A DNA stretch of 64,000 bases from Brachypodius melanocephalos (GCA_013398615.1 VZSR01003803.1:3544050-3608049); one strand, 5' to 3'. Counted from the stretch's first letter, positions 35,502 to 48,880 are shown. The notes: generated by a model not told the origin, from the letters alone. Program-made: numbers and translations.

Positions 35502-38500
35502 GGAGGTTTTATCCCCTTCTATAACTAAATTACTTCTGTAATTGCTAGTGGACCCCAGACATCTCATTTTGTGCTGGTGGCAATGAAATGCGTGCACACA
35601 GAGGGGTCCTGCTCGCTTCAAGTCTGTCAGTATCTTTCAGTGCCCTTTAAAGTTAATCCTTCCCAAAGCCCGACTTGGAGGCTGTTCTGAAAGCAGCAGG
35701 AGAGTGTGCAGCTGAGCTGGTATTTTAAATTTTTTTTCCTTTCCTCTGCTGCGTATTTGCTTCTGCGCTTCTCTTGTGTAACTGGCACTGTGTGTCCTCT
35801 GGCAGGGCTCTCCCTGGAATTGCAGTGCTGGGGAGAGGGTGACATGAGTGCGGTGGGGACAATGAAACTCCCTGTTTGGTTTGCTTGAAGTGTTTGTAAA
35901 CACTCAGGCGGTGTTGGGGTGTCCGTGTATAAGGGATAGTGTTTTACAGCTTCCCCTCTTCGAGTGGGATAAACATGCTGCATCCACACCTCCTTGCATT
36001 TATTTTATCTATGTTTTTTTTTCCTTCCTTCCTCTTTACTGCTGACTCAAAGGGGAAGAACAACAGTGCATGCAGGCGTTGCCTTTGGTCAGTCTTTTTT
36101 TAACATTTTTGTTTCCTGGAATGATGTTTTCCTCTTTCTTTTACAAGGGAGTGAGCAGATAATCTAATAGAGTGTTTCCCATCGTGGCTGTAAAAGGAGA
36201 AGTTTTATAGTAGTGATTTTGTTAGCTTGGGATAGAAGGCACTGGATGTGAAATGATAATTTGAAAGTGTAGCCTGGGAATTGTTCTGAGAAATACTGAT
36301 ATAGAAGTTGGTGAGAAAAGCAAAGAATCCATGGCCAGGGATTTTGCATTGAAATAATAAAATTTTTGTGATGCCCATATTTTTTGATTCTGTTTTCATC
36401 TTTTTATATGTATATATCTTGAACAAAACAAGCATAAAAAGCAATATAGATTTGTGTGTTTTCCAAAATTTATTACATTTGTTGGATTTAGAAAGAGTTG
36501 TGGCAATGCATGCTGGCATTTTCAAGCTATATGATACTATATCAGGAGGTGGATTAAAAATGTACCTGAGAAATATGCACTATTGTATTAATCAGATTAA
36601 ATTTTGCCTTTCAGGAACTGAAATACTGACACATAAAAAGGGACAAAAGCTGAAAATCATTCAATAATTGCTGTTAAAAAAACTCTAGGTGAACTTGTCC
36701 CACAAAGACCTGAATGCAGTGTATGTATTTACTCCTAATCAAGAATTCTCCAAAATGCCAGTTGCTGGAAGCAAAGAAAATATCCCAGGAAGGCAGCACT
36801 AAATATTTCCTCAGGTTTTTTACTTTTTCCCCCCATTTCTTACTGGTGTCCAGTTCCTGAAGGGAAATTTAGGATGTGGTGGTCTCACTATCATACCTGT
36901 AGGGTTTTCTTGTATTTTAGTCCTGTTCATCATGCAATTGAGTATGATGCCAATTATTGGCTTCTTAGTGAAGCCAGAAATCACATCCTTGCAAAACGGT
37001 TTTATGAGCATCACCTGTGTGCCCTGAACTGGATTAAATTGCATGTCCCAGAACTGTTGCTGCCCTGGGATGCTGGGGTGTCACCCAACCATGTACAGGG
37101 GAACCCACAAACTGGTGAGATGAGGGGAACTGGGAAGAGCCAGAGCTGGGCCAGCATTGCTGACTTTGCAGCTTAACTTTCCTCTTTGCTCCAGAGATGA
37201 GCTATGAGAGGACAGGGATTTCTGTAGCCTGGAGCTGGAATCTGGTGAGATAGCTGAAGTTCCCAAAGCAAGAGGTGGATGGCTGAAGGTGGCTCTTCAG
37301 GGAGGAACTGTGGAGTCGCTTCCCAAACAAGCAAGGGGAGAGAGGCGTCTGCCCATTTGTCACCCTGCTGTAAAAAAGCTCTTCTCTGTTGGCCCATCTG
37401 TGCTGTGTGCTCCCCATCTTCCCAGACCCAGCTGCAGGTGGTAGGTGTTGCTCACAGCCTGAGCTGGAGTGTGGTGGCTCTCTAATGCTGTAGAGAGCCT
37501 GTGGTCTCAGCTCTGGAGCTGCCTTGGTTTGGGTCCTGGCTGGGACAGCCAAGCTGGATTCCATCGACTGGCAAACTGACTTGCTCTAAGTTTTGTGGTG
37601 CATCCCAGAGAGGTGTATTTGCAGCTGGGCTTTTTGTGGGTACCATAGGTTTGTTGGCATTTTCTTATTTTTACATAAAATATAGCCAAACAAGAAATTA
37701 TAGTAGCTGGGATCTAGATCGATTCCATGTCTCATTTTAAAGCTTATTGCCTTTTTTTAAGGGCAGGACCAGCAGTTTGAGTGCAAGCCTTGCTCTCTGT
37801 GAGTACAGAAGGACGAGTGGGGAATATGCTAGGTGCTAGTTCCTGGATGCTGTCAAATAACCACCCAGGCAGTGAGAAAATTAGGGAGATTCATTGGAAC
37901 TGTGTGGCTGGCATGGCCAGAGTGTGGAAAGTAGCACAGGATGGGCATACCTTGCAGTGGTGAAGCTCTCTATATACTGATGCTTGTATGGATGTTTGCA
38001 AAACTTTGGAACAGGAGATTTAGGAGACAGTAAAATAATTTTCTATATTACAGATGGGTTTCTGACACCAAAAACATTGGCCCACTTGGAGAGGTCTTGG
38101 GGCAGAGATGCTCAGCCACAGCTCTGCTTTGGCTGGAGGACAGATGAGATGACCTAAGGCAGTGTTTTGATTGACTTTCTAGTTTCCACAATTTCATTTT
38201 GCAGCAAGTCATTTGGCTTCCCGCTCCCTCTCAGTGCTTCTGTCAATAACTAAATTCTCATCTTATTTTTAATGGCTCTCTTACAGTGGGAAAGAAGTGA
38301 TCTGTCATGTTAGTCATATAATCCTGGTTGGCCTGTGCCTAAATCATTAATTTAAACTGGGGGGAGGGAAGGGGTTGAGTCAGATATTCCTCAGGTGCCA
38401 ATATGTTGAAATAATTAGGGCAGAACAAGGATAAAACTTGTCCCTTAAAATAATTGTCGGCTTTTAAACAGTCAAGACCACATTGAAGTCTGTTGCTGTA

Positions 38501-39694
38501 GTTTCATAACTAACCTGTGCTATTAAACATTGGCCCTGCATAAGGTATTAGTGAGATTTGTGTTGTAATGTCTGATTTCACCTTGCGTAGATAAAAATAA
38601 TTAGAGAGCTTTGTTGCTTTGAGCTGAGGAGAGATATTTGGGTTGTGAACAGCTTGAGATTCACTTGCTATTTGTCATCTCGCCTCTCCTGGAGTTACTG
38701 CTCTCACTATGCTGCAGAGGTGCACTCTTCCCTAATATACTTAAGGCAAAATTTAAACCTGTTTAAAACCTATTTAACCTAGCTATTAGTTTCCTGAGAT
38801 AATTAGGGAATACTTGTACAAACAGAGGAGAAAACCTTCAGGAAGGTCTCACAGAAATCTGCTGCTGTCCTTTTAAACATCACAGGATGCCTTGTTTATT
38901 TTCTTTCCTTTTAGCAGAAATCCTCTCTTTTGAGTACTGCTGAACTAAAAGTTAACTGTAACCTTTAAGTATCTGAATAGTGTTTTCTTTTAAACCTTGA
39001 AAAGAGTAATGAGAAAAGGAAAGAGAGAAGAGGAAGGGGAGGAAAGGCTGTGCTGGCATGAAAAAAGATGAGTTTGTGCATGGTTTCTTAAAAGACTCTG
39101 TCCTGCAGGCTGAATTTAAAAGGAGAGGGGAAAAAAAGTGATGTTAGAGATGCCAAAGTACAGAAGTCAAGCAGTGCTTGTGTTACTGTGTCCTGCTAAA
39201 GATGCCCTCCATGGAGAGAGGGATTTCACACAGGGCCCCAGCAGCCCAGCCCACTGCTGCACTGTGCTGCTTTCCCTCTGTAATGAAGGCTCCAAAAACA
39301 AAACTCTGCTTTTTTTATTTTTATTTTTTTTTTTTTATTAAGCAAAGACTCAGTTAGTCAAAGGGCAGCATGTGTGCATTTAAAGTGGGAGTATTTCTTG
39401 ATATAAATCCAGGCTGTTGTTTGTAAAAGAGAATTGTCATGGAACTACCATCCCGTAGGCTGGTGCTGAGCCTTGATGCCAGCTTTTAGGAACAGTACAG
39501 AAAATGAATCTGACTGTGTATGAGTCTTGTGTCCCCCACAGTAACAATCATTTACATGTGCTTTCCTGAGTGTTTTGGACCAAAATCCTTGCAGCCAAAG
39601 AAAGAAAGTAAAAAAAAGCTTTTATTGCTTTAGCAGGAGGGATTATTACCCTGTTACCTGACTCTAGAAGGATGAGACCCCTCTCCAGAGTAAT

Positions 39695-40110
39695 CAAGCA
39701 GTTAGAATAGAGTATTTGCAGTTGGAAGGAGCCTACAAGGATCATCTAGTCCAGCTGCCTGAACAATAGGGTTGACCATAAGCATGTTAAGGGCATTGTC
39801 CAAATGTGTGTTGAGCACTGACAGGCTGGGATTTTGACCCTCTCTCTAGGAAGGCTGTTGCAGTGTTTCACCATGCTCTTGGTAAAGAAATACTTCCCAT
39901 ATCCAGTCTGAGCCTTCTCTGGTGCAGTTTTGAACCGTTCCTATGCATCTTATCACTGGATTCAAGGGGCAAGAGATCAGCACCTCTCTCTCCATTTCCA
40001 TTCCTCGGGAAGCATCAGGGAGGAATGAGGTCACCCCTTTTCTCGAAACCAAAGAAGCCCAAAGCCTCTGCTGCTCTCCATAGTGCTCTTCCAGCCCTGA
40101 CAAAGCTGTG
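39695..40110 (-). repeat. Diverged CR1 3' region
   Basis: The plus reading contains TTGCAGTTGGAAGGAGCCTA, AGGATCATCTAGTCCAGCTG, TTGGTAAAGAAATACTTCCC and AGGAATGAGGTCACCCCTTT. These align in order to the reverse complement of a CR1 3' UTR and terminal ORF2 region, so the element points left. It is older than the 32.8-kb copy and may extend, unrecognisably, to about 40.3 kb. Confidence 0.75.
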
Positions 40111-41150
40111 TGGGGTTGTACAGATGTTTCACTACTCAGTGGGGTGTTGCTGAAGAGACAGTACCAGCTCCAGGGGAACTGCTACCTTGTTCCCACCTGC
40201 TTTCTCCCTGCTTGTTTTCCATCTGCCTGAGCCTCTTGCTCCAATCCAGCCACCCCAGCTGCACCTTCAGGAGCTTGGATACTCCCAGGCTACAAATAAA
40301 TCTGAGGAGTAGGTATAAACGGAGACTTTAACTGAAGATGTGATGCCTATAGGAAACAGATTATTAAAGGTGCTGAGTAGAAGAAAGTAGAAGAATTTGT
40401 GTCTGGTTAGTAGATCACCCTACATGAGACACTGAAACTTAAGGCACAGGAACTTGTCAAACCCTCCTGTCTTTTCAATGGTCATCCTTCTGCTCCAAAT
40501 AGTCATTTATCCATAAATATGAGCATGATAAGAGATCCAGAAAAATCTGTGCCCCAGAAAAATCCCAGATCCATGCTCAGGACATAGGCCATTGGTTGAG
40601 ATGTGAACATCAGCATTCAGATTTACAACCAATAAAAGAAAACTTAAAGGATTGCCAGGATTAGAAAAGAGATTTTGGGTTTGCTGTGTTGCAAAGAATG
40701 CTTTTAGTAATGAAAAGCGGACTTGAAAAATAATCATTAGCACTTCTCTGTGATTTAAATTTCATTGCCTGAACTCAGAGAAATGGAAAACAGATCAGTC
40801 AAGGTTTTTCATCTAACAAGTTTTTAAAGAAAGCCAGATTTGTGTCTAATTAGTGAGAATTTCTTCATGGTGCTAGGGCCTAAAGAGTGGTGTTTTCATG
40901 ACACTTGGGGCTGGATGGGAATATTTACTGAAAATAACATCCTTACTTAAAAACATAGTGGGACAACCTTGTATAACCTGAATTGATGTCAAGAAATCCA
41001 CTATGGCATCTTCATACTGTGTGGTCTTATTTTCCTTTTGCTTTCTGATGGTAGAAGAGAGTTGTAAATTCCTTCTTCTCCAACACTGGAGATTGAGACT
41101 TTATTATAGTACCTATTGAACTCGATCATCAGAGAGAGGACAACTGCCAC

Positions 41151-41287
41151 TTGAAAAAATGATTATTTTTCTATTGCTCTTTAGCTTTACAACTATTAAC
41201 ACAAATACCTGGAAAGTATTTGAAAAAATGATTATTTTTCTATTGCTCCTTAGCTTTACAACTATTAACACAAATACCTGGAAAGTA
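41151..41287. repeat. 69-bp tandem duplication
   Basis: Two adjacent copies (41151-41219 and 41220-41287) share TTGAAAAAATGATTATTTTT through ACACAAATACCTGGAAAGTA, with one internal mismatch (CTCTTTAGC against CTCCTTAGC). The near identity points to a recent duplication, or to an assembly artefact. No gene overlaps it. Confidence 0.95.
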
Positions 41288-41355
41288 AATGTAGGCTTGA
41301 AAAAGCTTTCCTGGTTGATTTGGTATCCCTGCTAGCCCTCTGGAGACATCAGATT

Positions 41356-41408
41356 ATTCCATCCTGAGATGGGATGGAATTATTCCATCCTCATCTTTAG
41401 AGATGAGG
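41356..41408. repeat. Consecutive short inverted repeats
   Basis: ATTCCATCC (41356-41364), its inverse GGATGGAAT (41372-41380) and ATTCCATCC again (41382-41390) give two alternative 9-bp hairpins. The second is a near-perfect palindrome with a 1-nt centre. It is followed directly by CCTCATCT-TTAG-AGATGAGG (41389-41408), an 8-bp stem with a 4-nt loop. Confidence 0.9.
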
Positions 41409-44194
41409 ATCAGGTAGCCTGAAATTGCTGTGGGGGTGTCGGTTCATTTTTTGCATGTTGAGAAGAAGGTTAAGAGAAATAACATTAGTCCTTTTTATTC
41501 TTGCATCCCACCTCGAGTTCATGGTGCAACATGTCCTGTGGAGAAAAGGTATGAATTCTGGTAAACCTTTGGTAATGAATTTATTTAAACCCCAGCAAAG
41601 ACTGGAGAAATCTCTAGCTGTCACAAAAAGGGCAGGTTTGGGGTTTCATGTATTTATGGACTGCTGAGGATGTCAGAATAGTCAGCATCTGGTTCGCTCG
41701 AGATGTAGCAGCAAGTTCAACCTGTGTGATAATGGCTTTGGGCTCTGCTGTTCTTCTCTGTAATCCCTTTTTCTGTGGCATAATTACAGAAAGTGCTTTT
41801 ACTCTAAGGGGAATGTTTTGACACAGTTTGCAGCTAATTCCATGTTTTCTGTCTAAAATACACTCAAGTGCAGTGAGTATCTGCACCATTGCAATTACTC
41901 CAGCCTTGTTGGCAGTAGCTGTCTCCTGTCTGTAGCCAACAGAAGATGGTGGTACCTTCTAATTTCTCACATATCGAAATATAAAAATCCTTAAATATTT
42001 ATCCTTATTTTAGGAATCCTAAAAATATTTGCTCTTGAGAGTGTTAGGAACTTGTGAGGGGACTCTTGAACGATGTTGGGTCTATTGAAACAAACATGTA
42101 AGGACTGTGTCGGTGTTACATATACCAGCAGCTTGAAACTGTAGAAGCAGAGTTGGTGCCTGATTTCTCTATTACATTTGTCCTTGTTCTGAACAATTTG
42201 TTCCTTCTAAAAAGGGAACTGTGCCCATTCTCTTCAAGGCAGCGGTATTCACATTTCTAAAATGTGGTAGTAGCATTTTGATTGGATTGGTGCGTTTGTG
42301 CATGCATAGAAAACCCCCAGATAAACGCAGGTTTCTGTTAACTCTTTAATTTCAGCAGTCAGACAGGAGTTTAAAGTTGAGCTCCTAACTCCAGGCCAAT
42401 GAATTTCTGCTCAACCTATTTAGGAGAAGGAAGCATGAGCAGAGGACTTAGATGGAAGCCGCTTTGTGGGATCTGTAGGAGTGAAGTCTTCTCTTGCGTT
42501 GTGACCTGCAGTTGGCGTGACCTTATGCAGGGATGTAGTGTATGTTCAGTGCAGAAACAATCAGTGTCTTTTAGCAGTTGTTAACTCCAAATTCTGTCTC
42601 TTTTTCCTATCACCCAAAACAGGAAAATAAATATATCCATATTGTGATCCTGAGGTACTTCTCAGTATTTCTGTTATGTTTGTAAATGACTTTTGCTACT
42701 GTAGAGTGTCTCCCTCTACTAGGAAATCTTTTTTCCTTTTCTTTTAAGTAGCAGTTCTGTTGTCACAGTTCTGCAGGAGAGCTGTGTCTTGGTGCACTTG
42801 CACTTAGCTATGAGGGTCACTGGTCCCTATGTGTCACTAGGAAGCACTGACAAAAATGTCTTTAAAAGCATGGCTTGTGAGAAGTGTCTGCTGGGTTACA
42901 CTGGACATCCCTGTGCTGGAGATGCTTGAGATTGCCCTGTCCTGTGCCATTATACATGGTTATCATGGACCATTTCTGAATTTTCTACTGCAGATGTGAA
43001 TGTGGTATGGGGAATTTCTAAAGCTCCTTCTCAAGCTACTGCCTGGCCTTCATGTGTGCTTCCGTCATGACTAACTTCACCTTGCTCGTTGTGAATATTC
43101 AGCCTTTTGTCAAGGGCCATCACATTTACACCAGTGTTGTCTCTGACCTGCTGTGCCTCTGGATTGGGAAACTGCTTGGATAAGTCTGTCTTAAAATTAA
43201 TCTTTTTTGCTCGGTTAACTTTTTGAGATGGCATCCTCAGGCTGGTTTATTTTGCAGCCATGTGGGTGGTTAGCTTGTATTTAATAATAATAAATAAAGG
43301 CATGTTTAAAACAAATCCCCCCTAGTTAGGAATTCTCAACTGAAGAAATTCAAAATGAATTGAGGATTGATTGGCGCAATGAAATAACCGAGGAAAACAT
43401 TCATTGTGGGCCGAAGCTAATTCTGTTAGAATAAATGAGGCTGATTGTGAAATAAATATTAAATAAAGTATCTCATTCGGTTCCACGGTTTTGCCAAAGC
43501 TGTCTCCACAGGGAGGAAGAACCTGGTGTGAATGATTGTTTGTTTACTGCAGCTGTCAGTCATTGTGGGGGTGAGCGTGGTGCATCAATTTGTGGAGTAG
43601 CCACTAGTAACCAGGTCATCCTGCTTAAATGTCAGGCTTCTTGCTGGAAAATGTGTGAAACTACATAAAAATTCTTTCCATCTTGTTAGCACATCTATCA
43701 CAATATTTCTCATTTTTGCTTGATGACATCAGTTCTTGGAGATACAGAGGAAGGTTTTAAAAATATCTCCTGGGCAATGTTGGGTGATGCTTAGCTAGTG
43801 AATTTATTGATGTCTGTCTGATACTCCAGAGGGTTGATCCGTTTCTTGTTCTTCCTCTAATGCAGTTTTTGAGTCATTAATCTCTTTATGACTGCTCCTG
43901 TATTTTGTGTATAGATTGAGTTTTATTATCCATTATAATGTCTTTGGGACAGAACTTCTGTCTGTTAGTCCCCACTTTCTGCAGTGAAAAATCCGCAGTT
44001 TTCTAGAGTCTGTGGGTGTTACTGTAATGTGAGTAACCAGTGCTGTAACCTGGGTAGGAATAGCCATTAGTAGTATTGGGGAAACACAGTCTCCTTAGTT
44101 TCATTGCAAATCAATTTATATAATTTACAGTTTCCTCTAGAAATTACATATTTTTTACTTTGAGGGCAAGACAATTGAATTCTGCACCTCTCTT

Positions 44195-44300
44195 GTGTTT
44201 ATAGGCAAGTTCCTCCTAAACTTTCTGTTTCTTGGTTGCCTCCATGCATAAAATTGAGATAACCTCAGAGGGATGCCTTGAATATTCATCAGTGATTTAT
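44195..44300 (+). repeat. MIR-like SINE fossil
   Basis: GGCAAGTTCCTCCTAAACTT, then CTGTTTCTTGGTTGCCTCC and ATAAAATTGAGATAACCTC, followed by AGAGGGATG, keep the order of the conserved 3' half of MIR elements: GGCAAGTCACTTAAC, TGCCTCAGTTTCC, GTAAAATGGGGATAATA. It is old and diverged. An alternative is a chance match of a short motif series. Confidence 0.5.
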
Positions 44301-46259
44301 TGTATGCCACTGAAGAAGAGTGTTACCAGCAATGCTAATGAAGTTTGTTACTCAGCCCCTCTGCTGCACATTGATTGGTATTTCAAAGATCCGCAGTCTC
44401 CACAGTGAGCTCTAGCAAAATCTTGACTGGACTTAGCCTGTAGATGACACTAATAACTTTGATTTATGTGGGGCTTTCCCTTTGGAAGAGCTCCAAAGGA
44501 TTTTATAAACTGCAATGCGAGCCATAGTGTAAATATTGCCTTAGCAGCCACCAGCTATCAGGGAGGTGCTGTGTGATGGATGCTGCAGTGCAGTGGATGT
44601 GAGGGGATAGCAAGGAAGAAAAGGAGTTCTGCAAGCGTTGGAGGTGACATAAGGAGAGAAGTAAGAAAACAAGCAGCCACTACCTGAATTCTGGTTTTTA
44701 TCTTCGACATGATTGATTCTTATAGATCAAATGGCTCTCGTGTGGAAGGTGGTATTTTGTCACACAGCCTCACGGTGCTGTGATACTGGTTCAGTTTAAG
44801 TCGAGCAGAACAAGCTCTGCTAGCAACCAGGGTTTTCTTTCATGCAGAGCGTGTGTGTTTCTGGATGTCTTAATTCAAATACTGGAGTGCAGCAATGTGT
44901 TTTCAGTGGTTCCTCAGGCTGGTGTGACTGGCTCTCTGATGTCCTCCTCTTGCAGAGGAAAAAGGCACAGTTGCTTGGAGTTTGCCCTGTATATGATCTA
45001 TATCATAGTAGCATGCCCTCTACTTTTAAGCTGACGTCCTATTAACCCTAAAGCGTTTTAGAAAGTGTAAATAGCTTTGCAAAAATGTTGGCTTGGAATT
45101 TATTGTGTTCAGTTGGGTTTGTTCACTGAATGGCGGAGCCTTGGCTTTTCCCCCTGAATCATAGGTGCCCAATTTGTGTTGTCTAAATAACATTATTGTT
45201 ATTTTAGGTCCCAGACAACATCATTGTAGAGAGACAGGAGAGTCAGAAGTGGGTCATTTTGGTTAATTCCTCAAAGGTGGGTAAGATAAAACAATGCCAC
45301 CATGTACAATATAATCTGCCAGACCAGTTCGTGTTTTAATGGAACTAGGCACAGGCCTCAAGGTATCAGATCACTTATTAATAAAGGAGTGGTTCAGCTT
45401 TTCTGTGCTGTGCAGGAGCATCTCTTTTAGAAAGGTTTTGAGCACTTTCAACTCTGCTTGCTGAGTGCTGCAGCTTCAAGGGCTCAGAAGCAGTAGATGG
45501 AGGTCCAGAAACTAGATAGTACAAATGAGTTGCCAGAACTGGAAGCTGTGATTGGAGCACTTGGAGAAGAATTGCAAGGCTGCTAAGTGTGCTCGTGGTT
45601 GACAGGCACCAGTGTCCTGAACAAGCAGCCAGCTGTAGCCAAACAAAAAATGCAAGAGCAGAGGTCAGCCCAACAGTGACAGAGTGGATGTTGATTTTGG
45701 GCTCATCCCAGCCACCTGGGGATTAAAAGAATTGTAGCAATGATATTGTTATTTATATTTTTCCTGAAACACTCCTTCCTTCAGTAACTTCTGAGCCTGT
45801 TGGCCAGGTTGGGTTCTGGTAAAAGCTTATTTTCCTTAGAAAACAGGGCTGAAGTGTGTATAATGCTTTGGGGAGCAGGGAGCTTGTTGAACTCAGATGC
45901 TTGTTTGGCAGTGCTCCTCTGAAGATTGCCTGGCATGGAGTAGAGGTCACACTGTATCATGTTTAGGCTTGGTCTGGGCACATGAGTATTTCTGTTGGAG
46001 CACCTTATGGAGACCTCAGCAGTCAATAGAGCAGTTTGTGGCTTGGCTTTCTGCCTGGCTATAGACTTACACCAATCTTTACAACACAAACAAAACGCAA
46101 ATAATAAATTAAAAAATTAAGTTAAATAAAATATTATAGCCTGGTGGATGAATTTATATTTTTAGTATATTCTGTTGCTAGGACTATTTTAAAGCCTCAA
46201 TGTCCAGGATTCTGGTCTTTCTAGATATTCAGTTCTGTATTTGCCTAGGCCATACCATT

Positions 46260-46287
46260 AAAAAAAAAAAAAAAATATATATATATA
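46260..46287. repeat. A(16) followed by (TA)6
   Basis: A simple-sequence run, possibly the tail of an unrecognised retroelement. It will be prone to length variation. Confidence 0.9.
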
Positions 46288-48789
46288 AGAGTCAATGAGT
46301 GCATTAATGTTTAATTCAGTATATTTTTCAGTTTTAGGATCCCATTCATCCATATTGCTGTAATCGATTCCTCCTGGAAATACTGTGGTAATTAGAGGAG
46401 AGAATGATTTGCAGGCAGTACTGTGACATGTGTAACCAACCTGTCTTGTTTTGAGCCTTTCATTACCTTCGCTTATGACTATAATTGTGTACCTTCTCAA
46501 GGAGGAGTGTGAACTTTCCATTTGCATGTTAATGGCACTTTGTCTGGGAAGGTGCTACAGGGATTCAAGCAGTGCTATGCAGAAAAAGTAACGTGCCCAG
46601 TAAGCAAACAGTTTTGATGGTTAGTGCTTCAGACATTGGTAATAATAAGAGTCTTTTTTCTTCTGACACAGCAAATACATCTTTCAAATGGGCAAGGCAA
46701 TTGGTATCATTTAGGAAGAGAATTGTTATAGAGAACTCCTTCCTGTAATCAGCATCTGTCTCTTAGGAAAGAAGAAAGTGCTTATAACTTGTGTGCCCTT
46801 TTGAAAGGGAGAATGTATTAAATTGAGTCGTGTGTGTTGTGATACATAGAGATACACTGGGAAAAGCTGTGTGCTGAAACTGGCTGGCTTTACCATGTGC
46901 AAGTGATGTGAGACTTGTTTGGCGTTTGAGGGCTTTGTCTAAGGCTCTGACATTTTACTCTCCAACTTCTAGTTTTAAAAAGGAACATCTGTGATTTTAT
47001 ACTAAGCCTGAAATGGGCCCCAGTGTGCCTCAGTGTGTGATGGAGGTTGTTTGTCCTCTTGTAAAGAACAGACTTATAACAGCTATTTTGGCTGTTCCTG
47101 GGAAAGTAGACTCTCATCACACTTCTGCTTTTGTGTGGGAAGGGCTCTTTCTGAAGTCACAGAAATCCCTGTAAATATCAAAAATGTATCTTGTGTCACA
47201 TTTCAAATCCTTCATAAGTCCCTACTCTCCTGCTGTTTGCAAGAAGCCCAAGCCACATGCTTTCATCTCGCCATCACCTCTCAGCCTGATGGATCCAAGA
47301 GGAATTGTCATTCTCTGTTGGTCAGACCTGAAGGAAAATGAGTAACATGGGCATAACACTTCCATTTAGGAACAGTTAGATAAGCCTGAAGAGAGGAGAC
47401 CTGCTGCTTTAAATTAAGAGTGACCACTCAAGTGAGATTCCTTCTGCCTCCTGCCACTGTACATTGCTGCAGCATCCTGTGGTCCATCATTGCATCCACA
47501 GTAGCTATCAATGGCAAAATGCAGTTTCCACCTGGCAGAGCTTGGTGCTTTCTGGTGGGTGACTACAGGTTATGATCACTAAGAGGTAGGGAAAGGCCAG
47601 AAAATAACAGGAGTATTTTTAAGCAGGGGATAGCTCAGTGAGTGTTTTCAAGGAGACTTGACCAGCTGTGAGGGAAAGCATGGTTGATAGGGCTGCTTTT
47701 GCTTTAAGGATAATTAGTGGGATGTAGGCTAGGCTGTAAAATGAATGTGGAAAGTAATAACAAGGAGTTGGAGCCATAGAAAGAAGAAAAGCTGGAAACC
47801 CTGAAGATACAAATTGGGCAAATTGTGCTTTAACAGGGTTTTAAAAAAATTATCTGTGTGGGGATGCCAGTGATCCAAGATGAGATCTATGGAGGCTAGA
47901 GAGTACAATTGCAATAACTGAGATGTGAAAGGATGCTGGGTTGGATTGATCCTGAAGGGAATTTTTTTTAGAAGGTTTCACTGCTGTACTTCTGCAGGAA
48001 ATAACTCTCTTGCCAGCTGAGACTAAACCAGGTCTTCACAGGAATGATCTGTGTGAACAGCGAAGGTGGAGGTTGACAAGGCTTTGGTTGGGAAGAGAAG
48101 GGCTGCTCTGTGAGCACAGGGAGGAAAGGGTTTAAGAGAAGCTGGGTGGTGTCTGTTTTAAGCTGGAAATCTGCAATCTTCTTAGGTAAGTATCAGCTGC
48201 TTAAGAACTGCACCAACCAGTTCAGTTGCTGCCCATAGAACTTTAAATTAGGATGAAAAGCATTTCTGCTCAAGTCTGGAGACAGAGGTGCCACTAAGGC
48301 ACTAGTGACTAGGAGAGAATTTGGACAGTGCAGAGCAGTGGAAAGTAGCCTGTGTGGAGAGATGGTGAAGACCCCAGGAAAGGCTGGGCCATCATGGATG
48401 GTCTGTCCTTCAGCACCTAGGACTGAGTGGGAAGAGAAGGTAGAAGAAGGTATTATCTTCTCTATTGTGATAACTATAGCTTTTATACAAAACTTAGTTA
48501 AAAGGGGAAATTTCCTGAATATGGTACAAAAATAGTTCCCATAGAAAAGTACCAGCCCTATTACGACTTCCTTGGCAGACAAAGACAAAAATGCACATGG
48601 AGACCATGATATCAGGGCAGAGGAAAGTAAATATTGAGACTGCAGAATGAAAAGATACTCATCAATGATAGTAAAGAAAAGCAAAGCAGAGTTGGAGATG
48701 TGAGCAGGGAAAGAGGCTGAAGAGGTAAAATAGTTCAACAAAGATAATATGAGGCATAGGTCTAATTTACATGGGACTATTCCTGAATT

Positions 48790-48880
48790 TCTCTTTTTGG
48801 GCAAGTCACCTGATCTGTTACTTTTCCCCATTTTGCCTCTGTGTACAGAGTGCTCAAAGATGGACAATAATTCTCAGTAT
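48790..48880 (+). repeat. MIR-like SINE fossil, weak
   Basis: TTTGGGCAAGTCACCTGATC is followed by CCCCATTTTGCCTCTGTG and GATGGACAATAATTCTCAG. This resembles the MIR series GGGCAAGTCAC, CCTCAG, ATGGGGATAATAAT, with an irregular middle. It is less convincing than the 44.2-kb copy. Confidence 0.35.

Noticed and set aside
48193..48867. 224-codon minus-strand open frame as a gene
   Set aside because: No similarity, no conserved domain, no promoter or splice context, and it overlaps a weak MIR-like match on the other strand. Kept only as a low-interest finding.
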